Program-made: the position numbers and the translations under genes | Shown: positions 52,309 through 62,145 of the stretch, piece after piece | Layout of the letters: every line of letters begins with the position of its first letter | Numbering within the stretch: the stretch's first letter is position 1 | Assembly (NCBI RefSeq): GCF_001270745.1 | Contig: NZ_LFXL01000031.1 | Location: forward strand, 1 to 64,000 | Origin: Jiangella muralis | GTDB lineage: Bacteria; Actinomycetota; Actinomycetes; Jiangellales; Jiangellaceae | Direction: 5' to 3' | DNA length: 64,000 nt | Notes under the pieces: generated by a model | What the model was told of the DNA's origin: nothing | Databases searched by the model: none | Seen by the model: the letters and a program-made list of their open reading frames with translations, nothing else

Positions 52309-53871
52309 ATGCGCGAGCTGATCCCGCTCCCCCTGGTCCACGAAGCGCGCCCCGGCGCCTTCCCCATCGACGACGGCACCATCATCGGCGCGGACGACGA
52401 CGCCCGCCGGGCCGCCTGGCTGCTGCACGACGTCCTGACCGGCGCCGGGGTCCGCGCGCCGGTCGTGCCGGCCGCCGACCCCGCCGCGACCATCGTCCTG
52501 CGCATCGGCGACGTCGTCCGGGACAGCCCGGAGGGCTACCGGCTGACGGTGACGCCCGAGCGGGTGACGATCGACGGCGGCACCGCCGCGGCGCTGGCGC
52601 GCGCCGTCCAGACGTTCCGCCAGCTGCTGCCGCCGGCCGCGCTGCGCCGGGCGCCGGTGGCGGCCGGACCCGTCGAGGTCGGCTGCGCCGAGATCGAGGA
52701 CGCGCCGCGGTTCGAGTGGCGCGGCGTGCACCTCGACGTCGCGCGGCACTTCCAGCCGGTCGCGTTCGTGCTGAAGCTGATCGACCTCGCGGCGCTGCAC
52801 CGCCTCAACGTCGTGCACCTGCACCTCACCGACGACCAGGGCTGGCGGGTCGAGGTCCCGGCGCACCCGCGGCTCACCGAGGCCGGCTCGTGGCGCGCCG
52901 AGACCGTCATCGGCCGCACCGACAGCTTCGACGGCACCCCGCACGGCGGCTTCTACACCCTCGACGACCTGCGCGAGATCGTCGCCTACGCCGAGGCGCG
53001 CGCCATCACCGTCGTCCCGGAGATCGACCTGCCCGGCCACGTGCAGTCGGTGCTGGCCGCGTACCCGGAGCTGGGCAACACCGGGCAGCCGGTCGAGGTG
53101 CGGCGCACGTGGGGCATCTCGGACAACGTGCTGGCGCCGACGGAGCAGGCCCTGGCGTTCGCCCGCGACGTCCTCGACACAGTCCTGGACGTGTTCCCCG
53201 GCCGGTGGGTGCACCTCGGCGGCGACGAGGTCCCGCGGACGGAGTGGCGGGAGAGCCCGGCCGCGGCCGCCCGCGCCGCCGAGCTGGGGCTGGCCTCCGT
53301 CGACGAGCTGCAGAGCTGGTTCCTGCGCCGCCTGCACGACCACATGACGAGCAACGGCCGGCGGGTCGTCGGCTGGGACGAGGTCGTCGACGACGGCGGC
53401 ATGCCGGCCGACACCCTCGTCATGGCCTGGCGCGGCAGCGACCACGGCGTCAAGGCGATGGCGGTCGGCCACGACGTCGTCATGTGCACCAAGGAGGTGG
53501 CGTACTTCGACTACCACCAGTCCGGCGGCGCGGACGAGCCGCTGGCCATCGGCGGCCTGATCACCGTCGAGGACGTCGCCGCCTGGGAACCGGAGGCGGG
53601 CAACGGGCCGGGCCGGCTGATCGGCGTGCAGGGCCAGCACTGGACCGAGTTCCTGCCGACGTCGTCCGCCGTCGAGTACGCGGCGTTCCCGCGGCTCAGC
53701 GCCCTGGCCGAGGTCGCGTGGACGGCGCCGGAGCGCCGCGACGCCGCCGGCCTGCTGCGCCGCCTGCCGGCGCACCTGGAGCGGCTGGACGCGCTGGGGG
53801 TGAACTACCGGCCGCTGGACGGCCCGCGCCCCTGGCAGCGCGGCGGCACCGGACGCCGTCAGCGGGCCTGA
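52309..53871 (+). CDS. GH20 beta-N-acetylhexosaminidase
   Basis: Cleaves terminal N-acetylglucosamine from chitin or glycan fragments. 520 residues: an N-terminal GH20b-type domain (to about 125), then the barrel with [52 protein letters not shown] (catalytic Asp-Glu pair in GGDE), and the C-terminal [11 protein letters not shown]. No signal peptide, so it probably acts inside the cell on imported oligosaccharides. The ATG at 52309 lacks a ribosome site and may be leaderless. Its stop overlaps the convergent hydrolase by 13 nt. Confidence 0.93.
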   Translation: MRELIPLPLVHEARPGAFPIDDGTIIGADDDARRAAWLLHDVLTGAGVRAPVVPAADPAATIVLRIGDVVRDSPEGYRLTVTPERVTIDGGTAAALARAVQTFRQLLPPAALRRAPVAAGPVEVGCAEIEDAPRFEWRGVHLDVARHFQPVAFVLKLIDLAALHRLNVVHLHLTDDQGWRVEVPAHPRLTEAGSWRAETVIGRTDSFDGTPHGGFYTLDDLREIVAYAEARAITVVPEIDLPGHVQSVLAAYPELGNTGQPVEVRRTWGISDNVLAPTEQALAFARDVLDTVLDVFPGRWVHLGGDEVPRTEWRESPAAAARAAELGLASVDELQSWFLRRLHDHMTSNGRRVVGWDEVVDDGGMPADTLVMAWRGSDHGVKAMAVGHDVVMCTKEVAYFDYHQSGGADEPLAIGGLITVEDVAAWEPEAGNGPGRLIGVQGQHWTEFLPTSSAVEYAAFPRLSALAEVAWTAPERRDAAGLLRRLPAHLERLDALGVNYRPLDGPRPWQRGGTGRRQRA

Positions 53872-54503
53872 TCGGCGAGCCCCGTCCGGGCCAGCACGAA
53901 CCGGGTCACCTCGCGGTGCCAGACCGACGGGTGGCGCAGCATCGCGTGCCGGTCGCCGGCCACCGGGACGTACCGGCAGGACGCGGCGACGCCGTCCAGC
54001 GCGGCCGCCAGCGCCGCCGTCGCCCGCGGATCGGTCATTCTGTCGGCGCTGCCGTGCATGAGCAGGACGTGCTTCCCGGCCAGCAGCGACGGCGGCTCGG
54101 ACGGGGTCAGCCACGGCGCCAGCGCGGCCACCGCGACGACGCCGCCGGACGATCCCGCGACCCGCACGGCGGCCCGTCCGCCCATCGAGTAGCCGACCAG
54201 CGCCACCGGCACGTCCGGGTCGCGCTCCGCCACCGCGGCGAGCGCGGCCCGGACGTCGGCCAGCGGCGACTCGTCGGCGCCGTTCCAGCCGCGGACCGCG
54301 TACCGCAGCCGCCACACCGTCAGCCCCCGGGCGGCGCCGGCCCGCCGCAGCGCCCGCGCGAACGGCCGCAGCCGCAGCACCGACGGCTGCCGCGGCCGGA
54401 CCGGCTCGCGGCTCTCCGACCGGCCGCCGTGCAACAGCAGGACGGCCGCGCGGACGTCGCCGCGCGGCCGGTCCTCGGTCAGGACGTACCCGGGCTCAGT
54501 CAC
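53859..54503 (-). CDS. Alpha/beta hydrolase (GTG start)
   Basis: 214 residues: oxyanion region LLLHGGRSES, nucleophile elbow GYSMGG (Ser about 109), acidic residue in MHGSADRMTDP and His in GDRHAML form a plausible triad. Dienelactone-hydrolase-like; substrate unknown. The GTG at 54503 overlaps the end of ftsK by 8 nt, so the two are coupled. Convergent overlap with the GH20 gene. Confidence 0.88.
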   Translation of the reverse strand: MTEPGYVLTEDRPRGDVRAAVLLLHGGRSESREPVRPRQPSVLRLRPFARALRRAGAARGLTVWRLRYAVRGWNGADESPLADVRAALAAVAERDPDVPVALVGYSMGGRAAVRVAGSSGGVVAVAALAPWLTPSEPPSLLAGKHVLLMHGSADRMTDPRATAALAAALDGVAASCRYVPVAGDRHAMLRHPSVWHREVTRFVLARTGLADQAR

Positions 54504-57036
54504 CGCGCAGGGCGTCCAGCACCTCGTCGAGGTCGTCGGGCTTGATCAGCACGTCGCGCGCCTTCGACCCCTCGGACGGGCCGACGATGCCGCGGCTCTC
54601 CATCAGGTCCATCAGCCGGCCGGCCTTCGCGAACCCGACCCGGAGCTTGCGCTGCAGCATCGACGTCGAGCCGAACTGCGTGTTGACCACCAGCTCGGCG
54701 GCCTGGCAGAGCAGGTCGAGGTCGTCGCCGATGTCCTCGTCGACCTCGCGCTTCGCGGCCGCGGGCACCGTGACGTCCTCGCGGTAGTTCGGCTCCAGCT
54801 GCTCCTTGCAGTGCCCGACGACGGCGGCGATCTCGGTCTCGGTGACCCACGCGCCCTGGACGCGGATCGGCTTGCTCGCGCCCATCGGCAGGAACAGGCC
54901 GTCGCCCTGGCCGACCAGCTTCTCGGCGCCCGGCTGGTCGAGGATGACGCGGGAGTCGGCCAGCGACGACGTCGCGAACGCCAGCCGCGACGGCACGTTC
55001 GCCTTGATGAGACCCGTGACGACGTCGACCGACGGCCGCTGCGTCGCCAGCACCAGGTGGATGCCGGCGGCCCGGGCCAGCTGCGTGATGCGGACGACGG
55101 AGTCCTCGACGTCGCGCGGGGCGACCATCATGAGGTCGGCCAGCTCGTCGACGATGACCAGCAGGTACGGGTACGGCGTCAGCACCCGCTCGCTGCCCTC
55201 GGGCGGCTTCACCTTGCCCGCGCGGACCGCCTTGTTGAAGTCGTCGACGTGCCGGAAGCCGAAGTTGGCGAGGTCGTCGTAGCGCATGTCCATCTCGCGC
55301 ACGACCCACTGCAGCGCCTCGGCCGCCTTCTTCGGGCTCGTGATGATCGGCGTGATCAGGTGCGGGATGCCCTCGTACGCGGACAGCTCCACCCGCTTCG
55401 GGTCGACCATGATCAGCCGCACCTCGTCAGGCGTCGCCCGCATCAGGATCGACGTGATCATCGAGTTGATGAAGCTGGACTTGCCGGAGCCGGTGGCGCC
55501 CGCCACCAGCAGGTGCGGCATCTTCGCCAGGTTCGTGACGACGAAGCCGCCCTCGACGTCCTTGCCCAGGCCGGCGATCATCGGGTGGTGGTCCTTGCGG
55601 GCCACCGGCGAGCGCATGACGTCGCCGAGGCTGACGATCTCCTTGTCGGTGTTGGGGATCTCGATGCCGATGGCCGACTTGCCCGGGATCGGCGACAGGA
55701 TTCGAACATCGGCGGAGGCGACCGCATAGGAGATGTTCTTCGACAGCGCCGTGACGCGCTCGACCTTCACCGCCGTGCCCAGCTCGACCTCGTACCGCGT
55801 CACCGTCGGGCCGCGGGTGTAGCCGGTGACCACGGCGTCGATGTTGAACTGGTCGAACACGCCCATCAGGGAGTCGACGACCAGGTCGGACGCGGCCGAC
55901 TTGGCCTTGTGCGGGCTGCCCTGGCGCAGCAGGTCGCTGTTGGGCAGCGTGTACGTGATGTCGCCGGACAGCGCCAGCTGCTCGACCCGCTGCGGGATCG
56001 GGGTGTGCGGCGGCGGCTCGGCCGGGCCGTCGGCGCCCTTCTTCTTCCGCTTGCGCAGCTCGCGGTCGACGACCGCCGGCTCCGTCGGGGTGTCGTCCTC
56101 GGCGCCGAGGCCGGCCAGTTCGGCGGTGTCGTCGTCGGCGTCGGGCTCGGGTTCGGGCTTGCGCCGGCGCTTCGGCTTCTCGCGCAGCACCGGCGAGTCG
56201 TACGGCTCATCGTCGGTGGGCGCGAGGCGGCGGCCGTGGGCGTCCACCTCCTCGCCGTCGGCGGCCGGGGGCCGGAAGCCCAGCCAGCCGCCCACGACCA
56301 GCGCGCCGGCACGCAGCTGCGCCGTCACCTCGTACAGCGGGATGCCGGTGATGACCAGCACGCCGAACAGCGTCAGCAGGCCCAGCAGCGGACCCGCCAC
56401 GTACACCGTCAGCAGGTCGGCCAGGATGGTCGAGGAGACGTAGCCGATGGCGCCGCCGGCCCGCTCCATCGCCACCTGCCCGTCGACCGGGCGCGGCATG
56501 CCGCCGGCGACGTGCGCGAGGCCCAGCGTGCCCAGCGCGAGGCACACCCAGCCGATGACCTGGCGGCCGCCCGGGCCATTGCGGTCGGGGTGGCGCAGCG
56601 TGCGCCAGGCCGCCATCGCCAGCAGCACCGGCGCGACGTACGCGCCCGTCCCGATGGCGCCCGCGATGCCCTGGTACACGGCCTCGTAGATCTTGCCGTC
56701 CAGCGTCCACCACACCGACGCCGCGACGATGAACGCCGTCCCGATGAGGAACAGCCCCATCCCGTCGCGGCGCTGATCGGCCTCGAGGCTCGTCGCCGTG
56801 CGTCCCACACTGCGGGCCACGCCGCCGACGAGGTGCGCGATGCCCATCCAGATGCCGACGAACATCCGGCCGATGCCGCCGAAGAACTGCGCGGCGAGAC
56901 TCGGCTCCGGAGGTGGCGGCGGTGGGGGCGGCTCAGGTGTGCGACGCTTCCGGCCGCGAGCCGGGGTACGCCGCTTGGGGGTACCCGACGAGCTTCGCGA
57001 CCGTGCCGTGGCTGTTCGGGTCGCCATGGAGATCAT
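54496..57036 (-). CDS. ftsK: DNA translocase FtsK/SpoIIIE
   Basis: Pumps chromosomal DNA through the division septum. 846 residues: basic, proline-rich N-terminus with eight Pro in a row, four or five membrane segments (about 85-260), an acidic linker, the alpha/beta motor with Walker A AGATGSGKSS and Walker B LLVIVDELADLMM, and the gamma winged-helix domain at the end (FGSTSMLQRKLRVGFAKAGRLM). ATG at 57036 or, nine bases later, 57027 (MATRTATARS); neither has a good ribosome site. The stop overlaps the hydrolase gene. Confidence 0.95.
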   Translation of the reverse strand: MISMATRTATARSRSSSGTPKRRTPARGRKRRTPEPPPPPPPPEPSLAAQFFGGIGRMFVGIWMGIAHLVGGVARSVGRTATSLEADQRRDGMGLFLIGTAFIVAASVWWTLDGKIYEAVYQGIAGAIGTGAYVAPVLLAMAAWRTLRHPDRNGPGGRQVIGWVCLALGTLGLAHVAGGMPRPVDGQVAMERAGGAIGYVSSTILADLLTVYVAGPLLGLLTLFGVLVITGIPLYEVTAQLRAGALVVGGWLGFRPPAADGEEVDAHGRRLAPTDDEPYDSPVLREKPKRRRKPEPEPDADDDTAELAGLGAEDDTPTEPAVVDRELRKRKKKGADGPAEPPPHTPIPQRVEQLALSGDITYTLPNSDLLRQGSPHKAKSAASDLVVDSLMGVFDQFNIDAVVTGYTRGPTVTRYEVELGTAVKVERVTALSKNISYAVASADVRILSPIPGKSAIGIEIPNTDKEIVSLGDVMRSPVARKDHHPMIAGLGKDVEGGFVVTNLAKMPHLLVAGATGSGKSSFINSMITSILMRATPDEVRLIMVDPKRVELSAYEGIPHLITPIITSPKKAAEALQWVVREMDMRYDDLANFGFRHVDDFNKAVRAGKVKPPEGSERVLTPYPYLLVIVDELADLMMVAPRDVEDSVVRITQLARAAGIHLVLATQRPSVDVVTGLIKANVPSRLAFATSSLADSRVILDQPGAEKLVGQGDGLFLPMGASKPIRVQGAWVTETEIAAVVGHCKEQLEPNYREDVTVPAAAKREVDEDIGDDLDLLCQAAELVVNTQFGSTSMLQRKLRVGFAKAGRLMDLMESRGIVGPSEGSKARDVLIKPDDLDEVLDALRGD

Positions 57037-57112
57037 GCTACATCCGACACAGGCGCATCTTCAGTCACACGAGCCCCGGCGCGTCGGGTGAAATGTCCGT
57101 TGCCGCAGGTGG

Positions 57113-57174
57113 GTTCCATGATCATCAACCTTTTGGGCTGCTATGACGTCTCAGAAGGTTGATGATCATGGAAC
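57113..57174. repeat. Perfect 20-bp hairpin, TGATCATCAAC family (copy 3)
   Basis: Arms at 57113-57132 (GTTCCATGATCATCAACCTT) and 57155-57174 pair without mismatch around a 22-nt loop. Best copy of the family, between ftsK and the VOC promoter. Confidence 0.88.
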
Positions 57175-57179
57175 GTGAG

Positions 57180-57209
57180 TTGACGCGTAGGAAAAATCCT
57201 ACCTATGGT
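57180..57209 (+). promoter_or_regulatory. Promoter of the VOC-ArsR-SRPBCC operon
   Basis: TTGACG (57180-57185), 18-nt spacer, TATGGT (57204-57209). The ATG at 57216 lies 7 nt after the -10, so the first gene is probably leaderless. Confidence 0.7.
57187..57202. promoter_or_regulatory. ArsR-type operator inside the promoter
   Basis: GTAGGAAAAATCCTAC, a perfect palindrome with 6-bp arms, fills the spacer between -35 and -10. Bound regulator would block RNA polymerase. The likely ligand is the ArsR protein encoded two genes along. Confidence 0.7.
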
Positions 57210-57215
57210 TCCGGC

Positions 57216-57578
57216 ATGAGCCTGACGCAGATCCGGACCCTGACCATGTTCGTCGACGACCAGGAGCGGGCCCGGCGGTTCTATGCCGACGTGCTCGGCT
57301 TCGAGGTCCGCACCGATCTCGCCATGGGCGACAACCGCTGGCTGGAGGTCGCCCCGCCCGGCGCGGCGACGGCGATCGTGCTGCACCGGCCGTTCCCGGG
57401 CGCCACGGCGGGGACGTCCGGCGGCACCATCCTGGCGTCGTCCGACCTCGACGCCGACGTCGAGCGGCTGCGGGCCGCCGGCGTGGCCGTCGACGGGCCG
57501 AACGAGCTGCCGTGGGGCCGCCAGGCCACGTTCGCCGACCCGGACGGCAACGGCTACGTCCTCTCGTCCGCGGGCTGA
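57216..57578 (+). CDS. VOC-family glyoxalase/dioxygenase-like protein
   Basis: 120 residues with two beta-alpha-beta-beta-beta units of the vicinal oxygen chelate fold: TLTMFVDDQERARRFYADVLGFEV and WLEVAPPG, then FADPDGNGYVLSS with the usual C-terminal metal-ligand region. Substrate unknown. The ATG at 57216 matches the family start; an earlier in-frame ATG lies inside the hairpin and promoter and is rejected. First gene of a three-gene operon. Confidence 0.88.
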   Translation: MSLTQIRTLTMFVDDQERARRFYADVLGFEVRTDLAMGDNRWLEVAPPGAATAIVLHRPFPGATAGTSGGTILASSDLDADVERLRAAGVAVDGPNELPWGRQATFADPDGNGYVLSSAG

Positions 57579-57592
57579 GGTAGAACGGAGCC

Positions 57593-57940
57593 ATGCCGCA
57601 ACGGGGCAAGACGTCGCCGGCGGACCGGTTGTTCGGCGCGCTCGCCAACCCGACCCGCCGCGACATCCTCGACCTGCTGCTCGACGGCGAGCAGACGGTC
57701 CAGGACATCGCCGACCGGTTCGACATGGCCCGCCCGAGCGTCTCGGAGCACCTGCGCGTGCTCCGCGACACGGACCTCGTGCGCGAGGAGCAGCGCGGCC
57801 GGCACCGCTACTACGCCGTCCACGCGGGCCCGCTGGTCGGCGTCCGCGACTGGCTGTCGCCGTACGAGCGGTACTGGCGGGCCCGGCTCACCGACCTCGG
57901 CGACGTCCTGGACGACATCGCGGGTGAGGACGCGACGTGA
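57593..57940 (+). CDS. ArsR-family transcriptional regulator
   Basis: 115 residues: winged helix with FGALANPTRRDILDLLLDGE, VQDIADRFDMARPSVSEHLRVL (recognition helix) and the wing EEQRGRHRYYAV. No metal-binding Cys is present, so this is the non-metal ArsR type often paired with SRPBCC proteins. ATG at 57593 with GGAG before it. Predicted to bind the palindrome at 57187 and repress its own operon. Confidence 0.92.
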   Translation: MPQRGKTSPADRLFGALANPTRRDILDLLLDGEQTVQDIADRFDMARPSVSEHLRVLRDTDLVREEQRGRHRYYAVHAGPLVGVRDWLSPYERYWRARLTDLGDVLDDIAGEDAT

Positions 57941-58389
57941 CGCGCACGACGATCGAGCTGGACCAGTTCTACCCGCACCCGCCGGACCTGGTCTGGCGTG
58001 CCCTGACGACGCCGGAGTTGCTGGCCCGCTGGCTGATGCGCCCGGACGGGTTCGAGCCGCGGGTCGGCGCCCGGTTCACGATGGCGGCGAAGCCGATCGG
58101 CGCGGTCGGCTTCTCCGGCACGGTCGCCTGCGAGGTGCTGGAACTGGTCGAGCCGGAGCTGCTCAGCTTCAGCTGGGACGACGCCGCGGCGGACGGGCCG
58201 AGCGGCTGGGTGGTCAGCTTCGAGCTGCGCCGGGAGGGCCGCGGCACCCGGGTGCTGTTCACCCACCGCGGCTTCGACCCCGACTCCCCCAGCGCCCAGT
58301 TGTCCCGCACGATGATGGGCAACGGCTGGCCCCGCATCCTGGCCGCGCTGGGGGCGGTGGCGGCTACGACTCCACGACCACCGGAATGA
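57937..58389 (+). CDS. SRPBCC/AHSA1-family protein (GTG start)
   Basis: 150 residues with the START-like helix-grip fold: QFYPHPPDLVWRALTTPELLARWL at the start, SFSWDD and a C-terminal MMGNGWPRILAAL helix. Probably binds a small hydrophobic ligand. GTG at 57937 overlaps the ArsR stop (GTGA). The 3' end overlaps the convergent rnj gene by 26 nt. Confidence 0.9.
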   Translation: MTRTTIELDQFYPHPPDLVWRALTTPELLARWLMRPDGFEPRVGARFTMAAKPIGAVGFSGTVACEVLELVEPELLSFSWDDAAADGPSGWVVSFELRREGRGTRVLFTHRGFDPDSPSAQLSRTMMGNGWPRILAALGAVAATTPRPPE

Positions 58390-60052
58390 TCATCGGACGG
58401 CGGCGCAGCCGGCCGCCGACCCAGCGGCCGATGGTGCGGCGCACCGTCTGCTGCAGCTGGTAGGTGTCGGCGTTGCCGCCCTCGGCCGCCTTCTCCAGCG
58501 CCGCCACCAGTTCGGGCCGGATGGCGTCGAAGACGCTGTCGTCCTCGGCGAACCCGCGGGCGTGGATCTCCGGCCCGCCGGTGACCTTGCCGGTGACGGA
58601 GTCGACCACCACGACGACGGAGATGAAGCCCTCTTCGCCGAGGATGCGGCGGTCCTTCAGCGACGCCTCGGCGACGCCGCCGACGTTGGAGCCGTCGACG
58701 TAGACGTAGCCGCACGGCACCGCGCCGACGACGCTCGCGACGCCGTCGAGGAGGTCGATGACGACGCCGTCCTCGGCGAGCGCGACCCGCTCGCGCGGCA
58801 CCCCGGACGCGACGGCGATGTCGGCGTTGGCGAACAGGTGCCGGGTCTCGCCGTGGATCGGCATGACGTTGCGCGGCTTGACCAGGTTGTACACGAACAG
58901 CAGCTCGCCGGCGGAGGCGTGCCCGGACGTGTGCACCTTGGCGTTGCCCTTGTGCACGACGGTGGCGCCCTCGCGGGTGAGCCCGTTGATGACCCGGGAC
59001 ACGGCGTTCTCGTTGCCCGGGATCAGCGACGACGCCAGCACGACGACGTCGCCGGGCTCGATGCGGATGGCCGGGTGGTCGCGGTTGGCGATGCGCGACA
59101 GCGCCGCCATCGGCTCGCCCTGCGAGCCGGTCGACATCAGCACGACCTTGTCGGGCGGGAGGTCGTCGATCGACTTGAGGTCGACGAGGGTGCCGCCGGG
59201 GACGGTGAGGTAGCCGAGGTCGCGGGCGATGCCCATGTTGCGCACCATCGACCGGCCGACGAAGGCGACCTTGCGCCCGTGCGCGACGGCGACGTCGAGG
59301 ACCTGCTGCACGCGGTGGACGTGGCTGGCGAAGGAGGCGACGACGACGCGGCGCGGCGCGCGGGTGAAGACGCCGTCGAGGACGTCGGCGATGTCGCGCT
59401 CGTGCGGCGTGAAGCCGGGCACCTCGGCGTTGGTGGAGTCGGTCATGAACAGGTCGACGCCGGCGTCGCCGAGCCGGGCGAACCCGTTGAGGTCGGTGAG
59501 CCGGCCGTCCAGCGGCAGCTGGTCCATCTTGAAGTCGCCGGTGTGCAGGACGACGCCGGCCGGGGTGCGGATGGCCAGCGCCAGCGCGTCCGGGATGGAG
59601 TGGTTGACGGCCAGGAACTCGACGTCGAACGGGCCGAACCGCTCCGACTGCCCCTCGCGGACCTGCAGCTGGTAGGCGTCGATGCGGTGCTCCTTGAGCT
59701 TCGCCTCGATCAGCGCGAGGGTCAGCCGGGAGCCGACGACGGGGATGTCCTGCTTCTCGCGCAGCAGGAACGGGACCGCGCCGATGTGGTCCTCGTGCCC
59801 GTGCGTCAGCAGGATCGCCTCGACGTCGTCGAGGCGGTCCCGGATGTACTCGAAGTCGGGCAGGATGAGGTCGACGCCGGGCTGGTTGTCCTCGGGGAAC
59901 AGCACGCCGCAGTCGACGATCAGCAGCCGGCCGCCGTACTCGAACACGGTCATGTTGCGGCCGACCTCGCCGAGTCCGCCGAGCGGGATGACGCGCAGCG
60001 CGGCGGGGTCGAGCGGAGGCGGCGAGGGGAGCTCGGGGTGCGGATGGCTCAT
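58364..60052 (-). CDS. rnj: Ribonuclease J
   Basis: Metallo-beta-lactamase/beta-CASP nuclease for RNA 5'-3' decay and end processing. 562 residues. Zinc motif HGHEDH (in LLTHGHEDHIGAVPFL), LHTGDFKMD, beta-CASP part with FASHVHRVQQ and STGSQGEPMAALSR, HTSGHAS, and VMPIHGETRH. The start overlaps the dapA stop (ATGA), so the two are coupled, a common actinobacterial pair. Confidence 0.95.
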   Translation of the reverse strand: MSHPHPELPSPPPLDPAALRVIPLGGLGEVGRNMTVFEYGGRLLIVDCGVLFPEDNQPGVDLILPDFEYIRDRLDDVEAILLTHGHEDHIGAVPFLLREKQDIPVVGSRLTLALIEAKLKEHRIDAYQLQVREGQSERFGPFDVEFLAVNHSIPDALALAIRTPAGVVLHTGDFKMDQLPLDGRLTDLNGFARLGDAGVDLFMTDSTNAEVPGFTPHERDIADVLDGVFTRAPRRVVVASFASHVHRVQQVLDVAVAHGRKVAFVGRSMVRNMGIARDLGYLTVPGGTLVDLKSIDDLPPDKVVLMSTGSQGEPMAALSRIANRDHPAIRIEPGDVVVLASSLIPGNENAVSRVINGLTREGATVVHKGNAKVHTSGHASAGELLFVYNLVKPRNVMPIHGETRHLFANADIAVASGVPRERVALAEDGVVIDLLDGVASVVGAVPCGYVYVDGSNVGGVAEASLKDRRILGEEGFISVVVVVDSVTGKVTGGPEIHARGFAEDDSVFDAIRPELVAALEKAAEGGNADTYQLQQTVRRTIGRWVGGRLRRRPMIIPVVVES

Positions 60053-60981
60053 GCGAGCCCCGCCTCGGCGAGGTCGGCGCGCAGTTGCGCGACCTGCTCG
60101 TCGGTGGCGGGGATGAGGGGCGAGCGGACCGTGCGGCTGCGGATGACGCCACGCAGCTCGACGGCGGCCTTGGCCATGGTGGCCCCTTGGCCGGTGCCCA
60201 TGATGCCGCGCACGGCCGGGATGAGCCGGCGGTGCAGCTGCAGCGCGCGTACGAGGTCGCCGGAGTCGAGGGCGCGCACCATGGTCGCGTACTCGGCCGC
60301 CGCGACGTGGCCGACGACGCTCACCATGCCGACGGCGCCGTGCGTGAGCAGGGCGAGGTTGAGCGCGTCGTCGCCGGAGTAGTAGGCCAGCCCGGTGCGG
60401 GCCATGACCTCGGACGACGCGAACACGTCGCCCTTGGCGTCCTTGACGGCGACGATGCGGTCGTGCTCGGCCAGCCGGACCAGCGTCTCGGTGGCGATGG
60501 GCACGCCGGTGCGGGCCGGGATGTCGTAGAGCATGACCGGCAGGTCGGTGGCCGACGCGACGGCGACGAAGTGCTGGTACAGCGCCTCCTGCGGCGGGCG
60601 GCTGTAGTACGGCGAGACGACCAGCAGGCCGTGGGCGCCGGCCTTCTGCGCGGCCTGGGCCAGCTCGCCGGTGTGGCGGGTGTCGGAGGTGCCGACGCCG
60701 GCGACGACGCGGGCACGGGAGCCGACGGCCTCGACGACGGCGCGCAGGACGAGGTCCTTCTCGGCGTCGGAGGTGGTGGGGCTCTCGCCCGTGGTGCCGG
60801 CGACCACCAGGCCGTCGGCGCCGTCGGCGACGAGCTTCTCCGCCAGCGCGGCGGTCCCCTCGAGGTCGAGGCCGCCGTCGTCGAGGAACGGGGTGACCAT
60901 GGCGACCGACACGCGGCCGAAGGGTGCGGCCCCCGGCGCGCCGGATGTGGCGGCGGCGAGGGTGAAGAGCTCGTCAGGCAT
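60049..60981 (-). CDS. dapA: 4-Hydroxy-tetrahydrodipicolinate synthase
   Basis: Condenses pyruvate with aspartate semialdehyde in lysine and diaminopimelate synthesis. 310 residues: GTTGESPTTSDAE, the Tyr in SPYYSRPPQEALYQHF, YDIPARTGV and the Schiff-base Lys in IVAVKDAKGD. ATG at 60981; TAACCT lies 7-12 nt upstream and there is no ribosome site, so a leaderless transcript is likely. It runs into rnj. Confidence 0.94.
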   Translation of the reverse strand: MPDELFTLAAATSGAPGAAPFGRVSVAMVTPFLDDGGLDLEGTAALAEKLVADGADGLVVAGTTGESPTTSDAEKDLVLRAVVEAVGSRARVVAGVGTSDTRHTGELAQAAQKAGAHGLLVVSPYYSRPPQEALYQHFVAVASATDLPVMLYDIPARTGVPIATETLVRLAEHDRIVAVKDAKGDVFASSEVMARTGLAYYSGDDALNLALLTHGAVGMVSVVGHVAAAEYATMVRALDSGDLVRALQLHRRLIPAVRGIMGTGQGATMAKAAVELRGVIRSRTVRSPLIPATDEQVAQLRADLAEAGLA

Positions 60982-61023
60982 GGATGAAGGTTACCGTGAT
61001 CCTGGCCCGCGAGCCGACTCGCC

Positions 61024-62145
61024 TCACCGTCCGGCGCTGGTCAGCGCGACGGCCCGGGCGCGGGTCTCGCCGACGAACGCCAGCACCTCGGCCAGCCGGG
61101 CGTTGGCGCGATGGTCGCCGCGGCCGTGCCGCGGCCGGTTGACGAGGAACGCCAGCTCGGTGACGGCCACCTGGTAGGCGCGCACGGCCCGGGCGGCGTC
61201 GCGGCCGTACTGCGACTTCATCGCCCTGGTCCAGCGGCGCCGGCTGCGCATCGTCGACAGCAGGTCGACCTCGTACCACGGGATCCACCCGGCCTGCACG
61301 AACTCGTCCAGCCGGGCCGCGACGACGCGCTGCTCGCGGCGGCGCTGCCAGAGCGCGATGCTGAGCATCGCGGCGAACACCGGCACCATGACGACGACGT
61401 AGACGGCGATGAAGCCCTGGCCGTCGTCCCACAGCGCCGACGCGTTCCACAGCGCGTGCACCCCGGCCGCCAGCAGGTACCCCACGAGCGGCAGCAGCAC
61501 CCGCGCCGCGACGGAGCGCCGGCCCGCGGCGAGGCCGACGGCGATGCCGATGAACACGGTGAACAGCGGGTGCGCGAACGGCGAGAAGATGCCGCGCACG
61601 ACGAACACGCTGTAGCCGTCGATCGACGCGGTGTCGAAGGCCCGGCCCAGGTAGAGGATGTTCTCGACGAACGCGAACCCGGCCGCGACCAGCCCCGCGT
61701 AGACGATGCCGTCGACCAGCCCGTCCAGTTCGTCGCGCTGGCGCCACAGCAGGCCGACGAGGAAGGCGCCCTTCAGCGCCTCCTCGGCGAACGGCGCCGA
61801 CACCACGGACGACGTGTAGTCGCCGTACGTGACCGCGACCAGCGAGTTCACCACCAGCGCGCCGAGTGTCGCGACGCCGCCGCCCCACAGGAACGCGGCC
61901 AGCATCGTCCGTCCCGGCTCGGGCTCCCAGCGGTCCAGCCAGAGGAAGGCGCCGACGACCACGACGACCGGCAGCAGCGCGAACAACGTGGCGACGGCGA
62001 TGGTGGACGGCGCGAGGTCGCCGACCGCGAGCCCGAGCACCACGACGGCGCAGCCGGCCGCCGCGACCAGGCCGAGGATCGGCCAGAGGACGCGGCGGCG
62101 CTGCTGCCGGCTCCACGGCTGGTGCGGCGCGAGTGCGGTGGTCAC
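61024..62145 (-). CDS. PrsW-family intramembrane metalloprotease-like protein
   Basis: 373 residues, about eight to nine membrane segments. The PrsW marks are [17 protein letters not shown] (Glu-Glu pair), [10 protein letters not shown] and the two His of [14 protein letters not shown] and [11 protein letters not shown]. In Bacillus PrsW cleaves an anti-sigma factor; the target here is unknown. GTG start at 62145 overlaps the HAD stop. A ~110-residue soluble C-terminal tail is basic. Confidence 0.88.
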   Translation of the reverse strand: MTTALAPHQPWSRQQRRRVLWPILGLVAAAGCAVVVLGLAVGDLAPSTIAVATLFALLPVVVVVGAFLWLDRWEPEPGRTMLAAFLWGGGVATLGALVVNSLVAVTYGDYTSSVVSAPFAEEALKGAFLVGLLWRQRDELDGLVDGIVYAGLVAAGFAFVENILYLGRAFDTASIDGYSVFVVRGIFSPFAHPLFTVFIGIAVGLAAGRRSVAARVLLPLVGYLLAAGVHALWNASALWDDGQGFIAVYVVVMVPVFAAMLSIALWQRRREQRVVAARLDEFVQAGWIPWYEVDLLSTMRSRRRWTRAMKSQYGRDAARAVRAYQVAVTELAFLVNRPRHGRGDHRANARLAEVLAFVGETRARAVALTSAGR

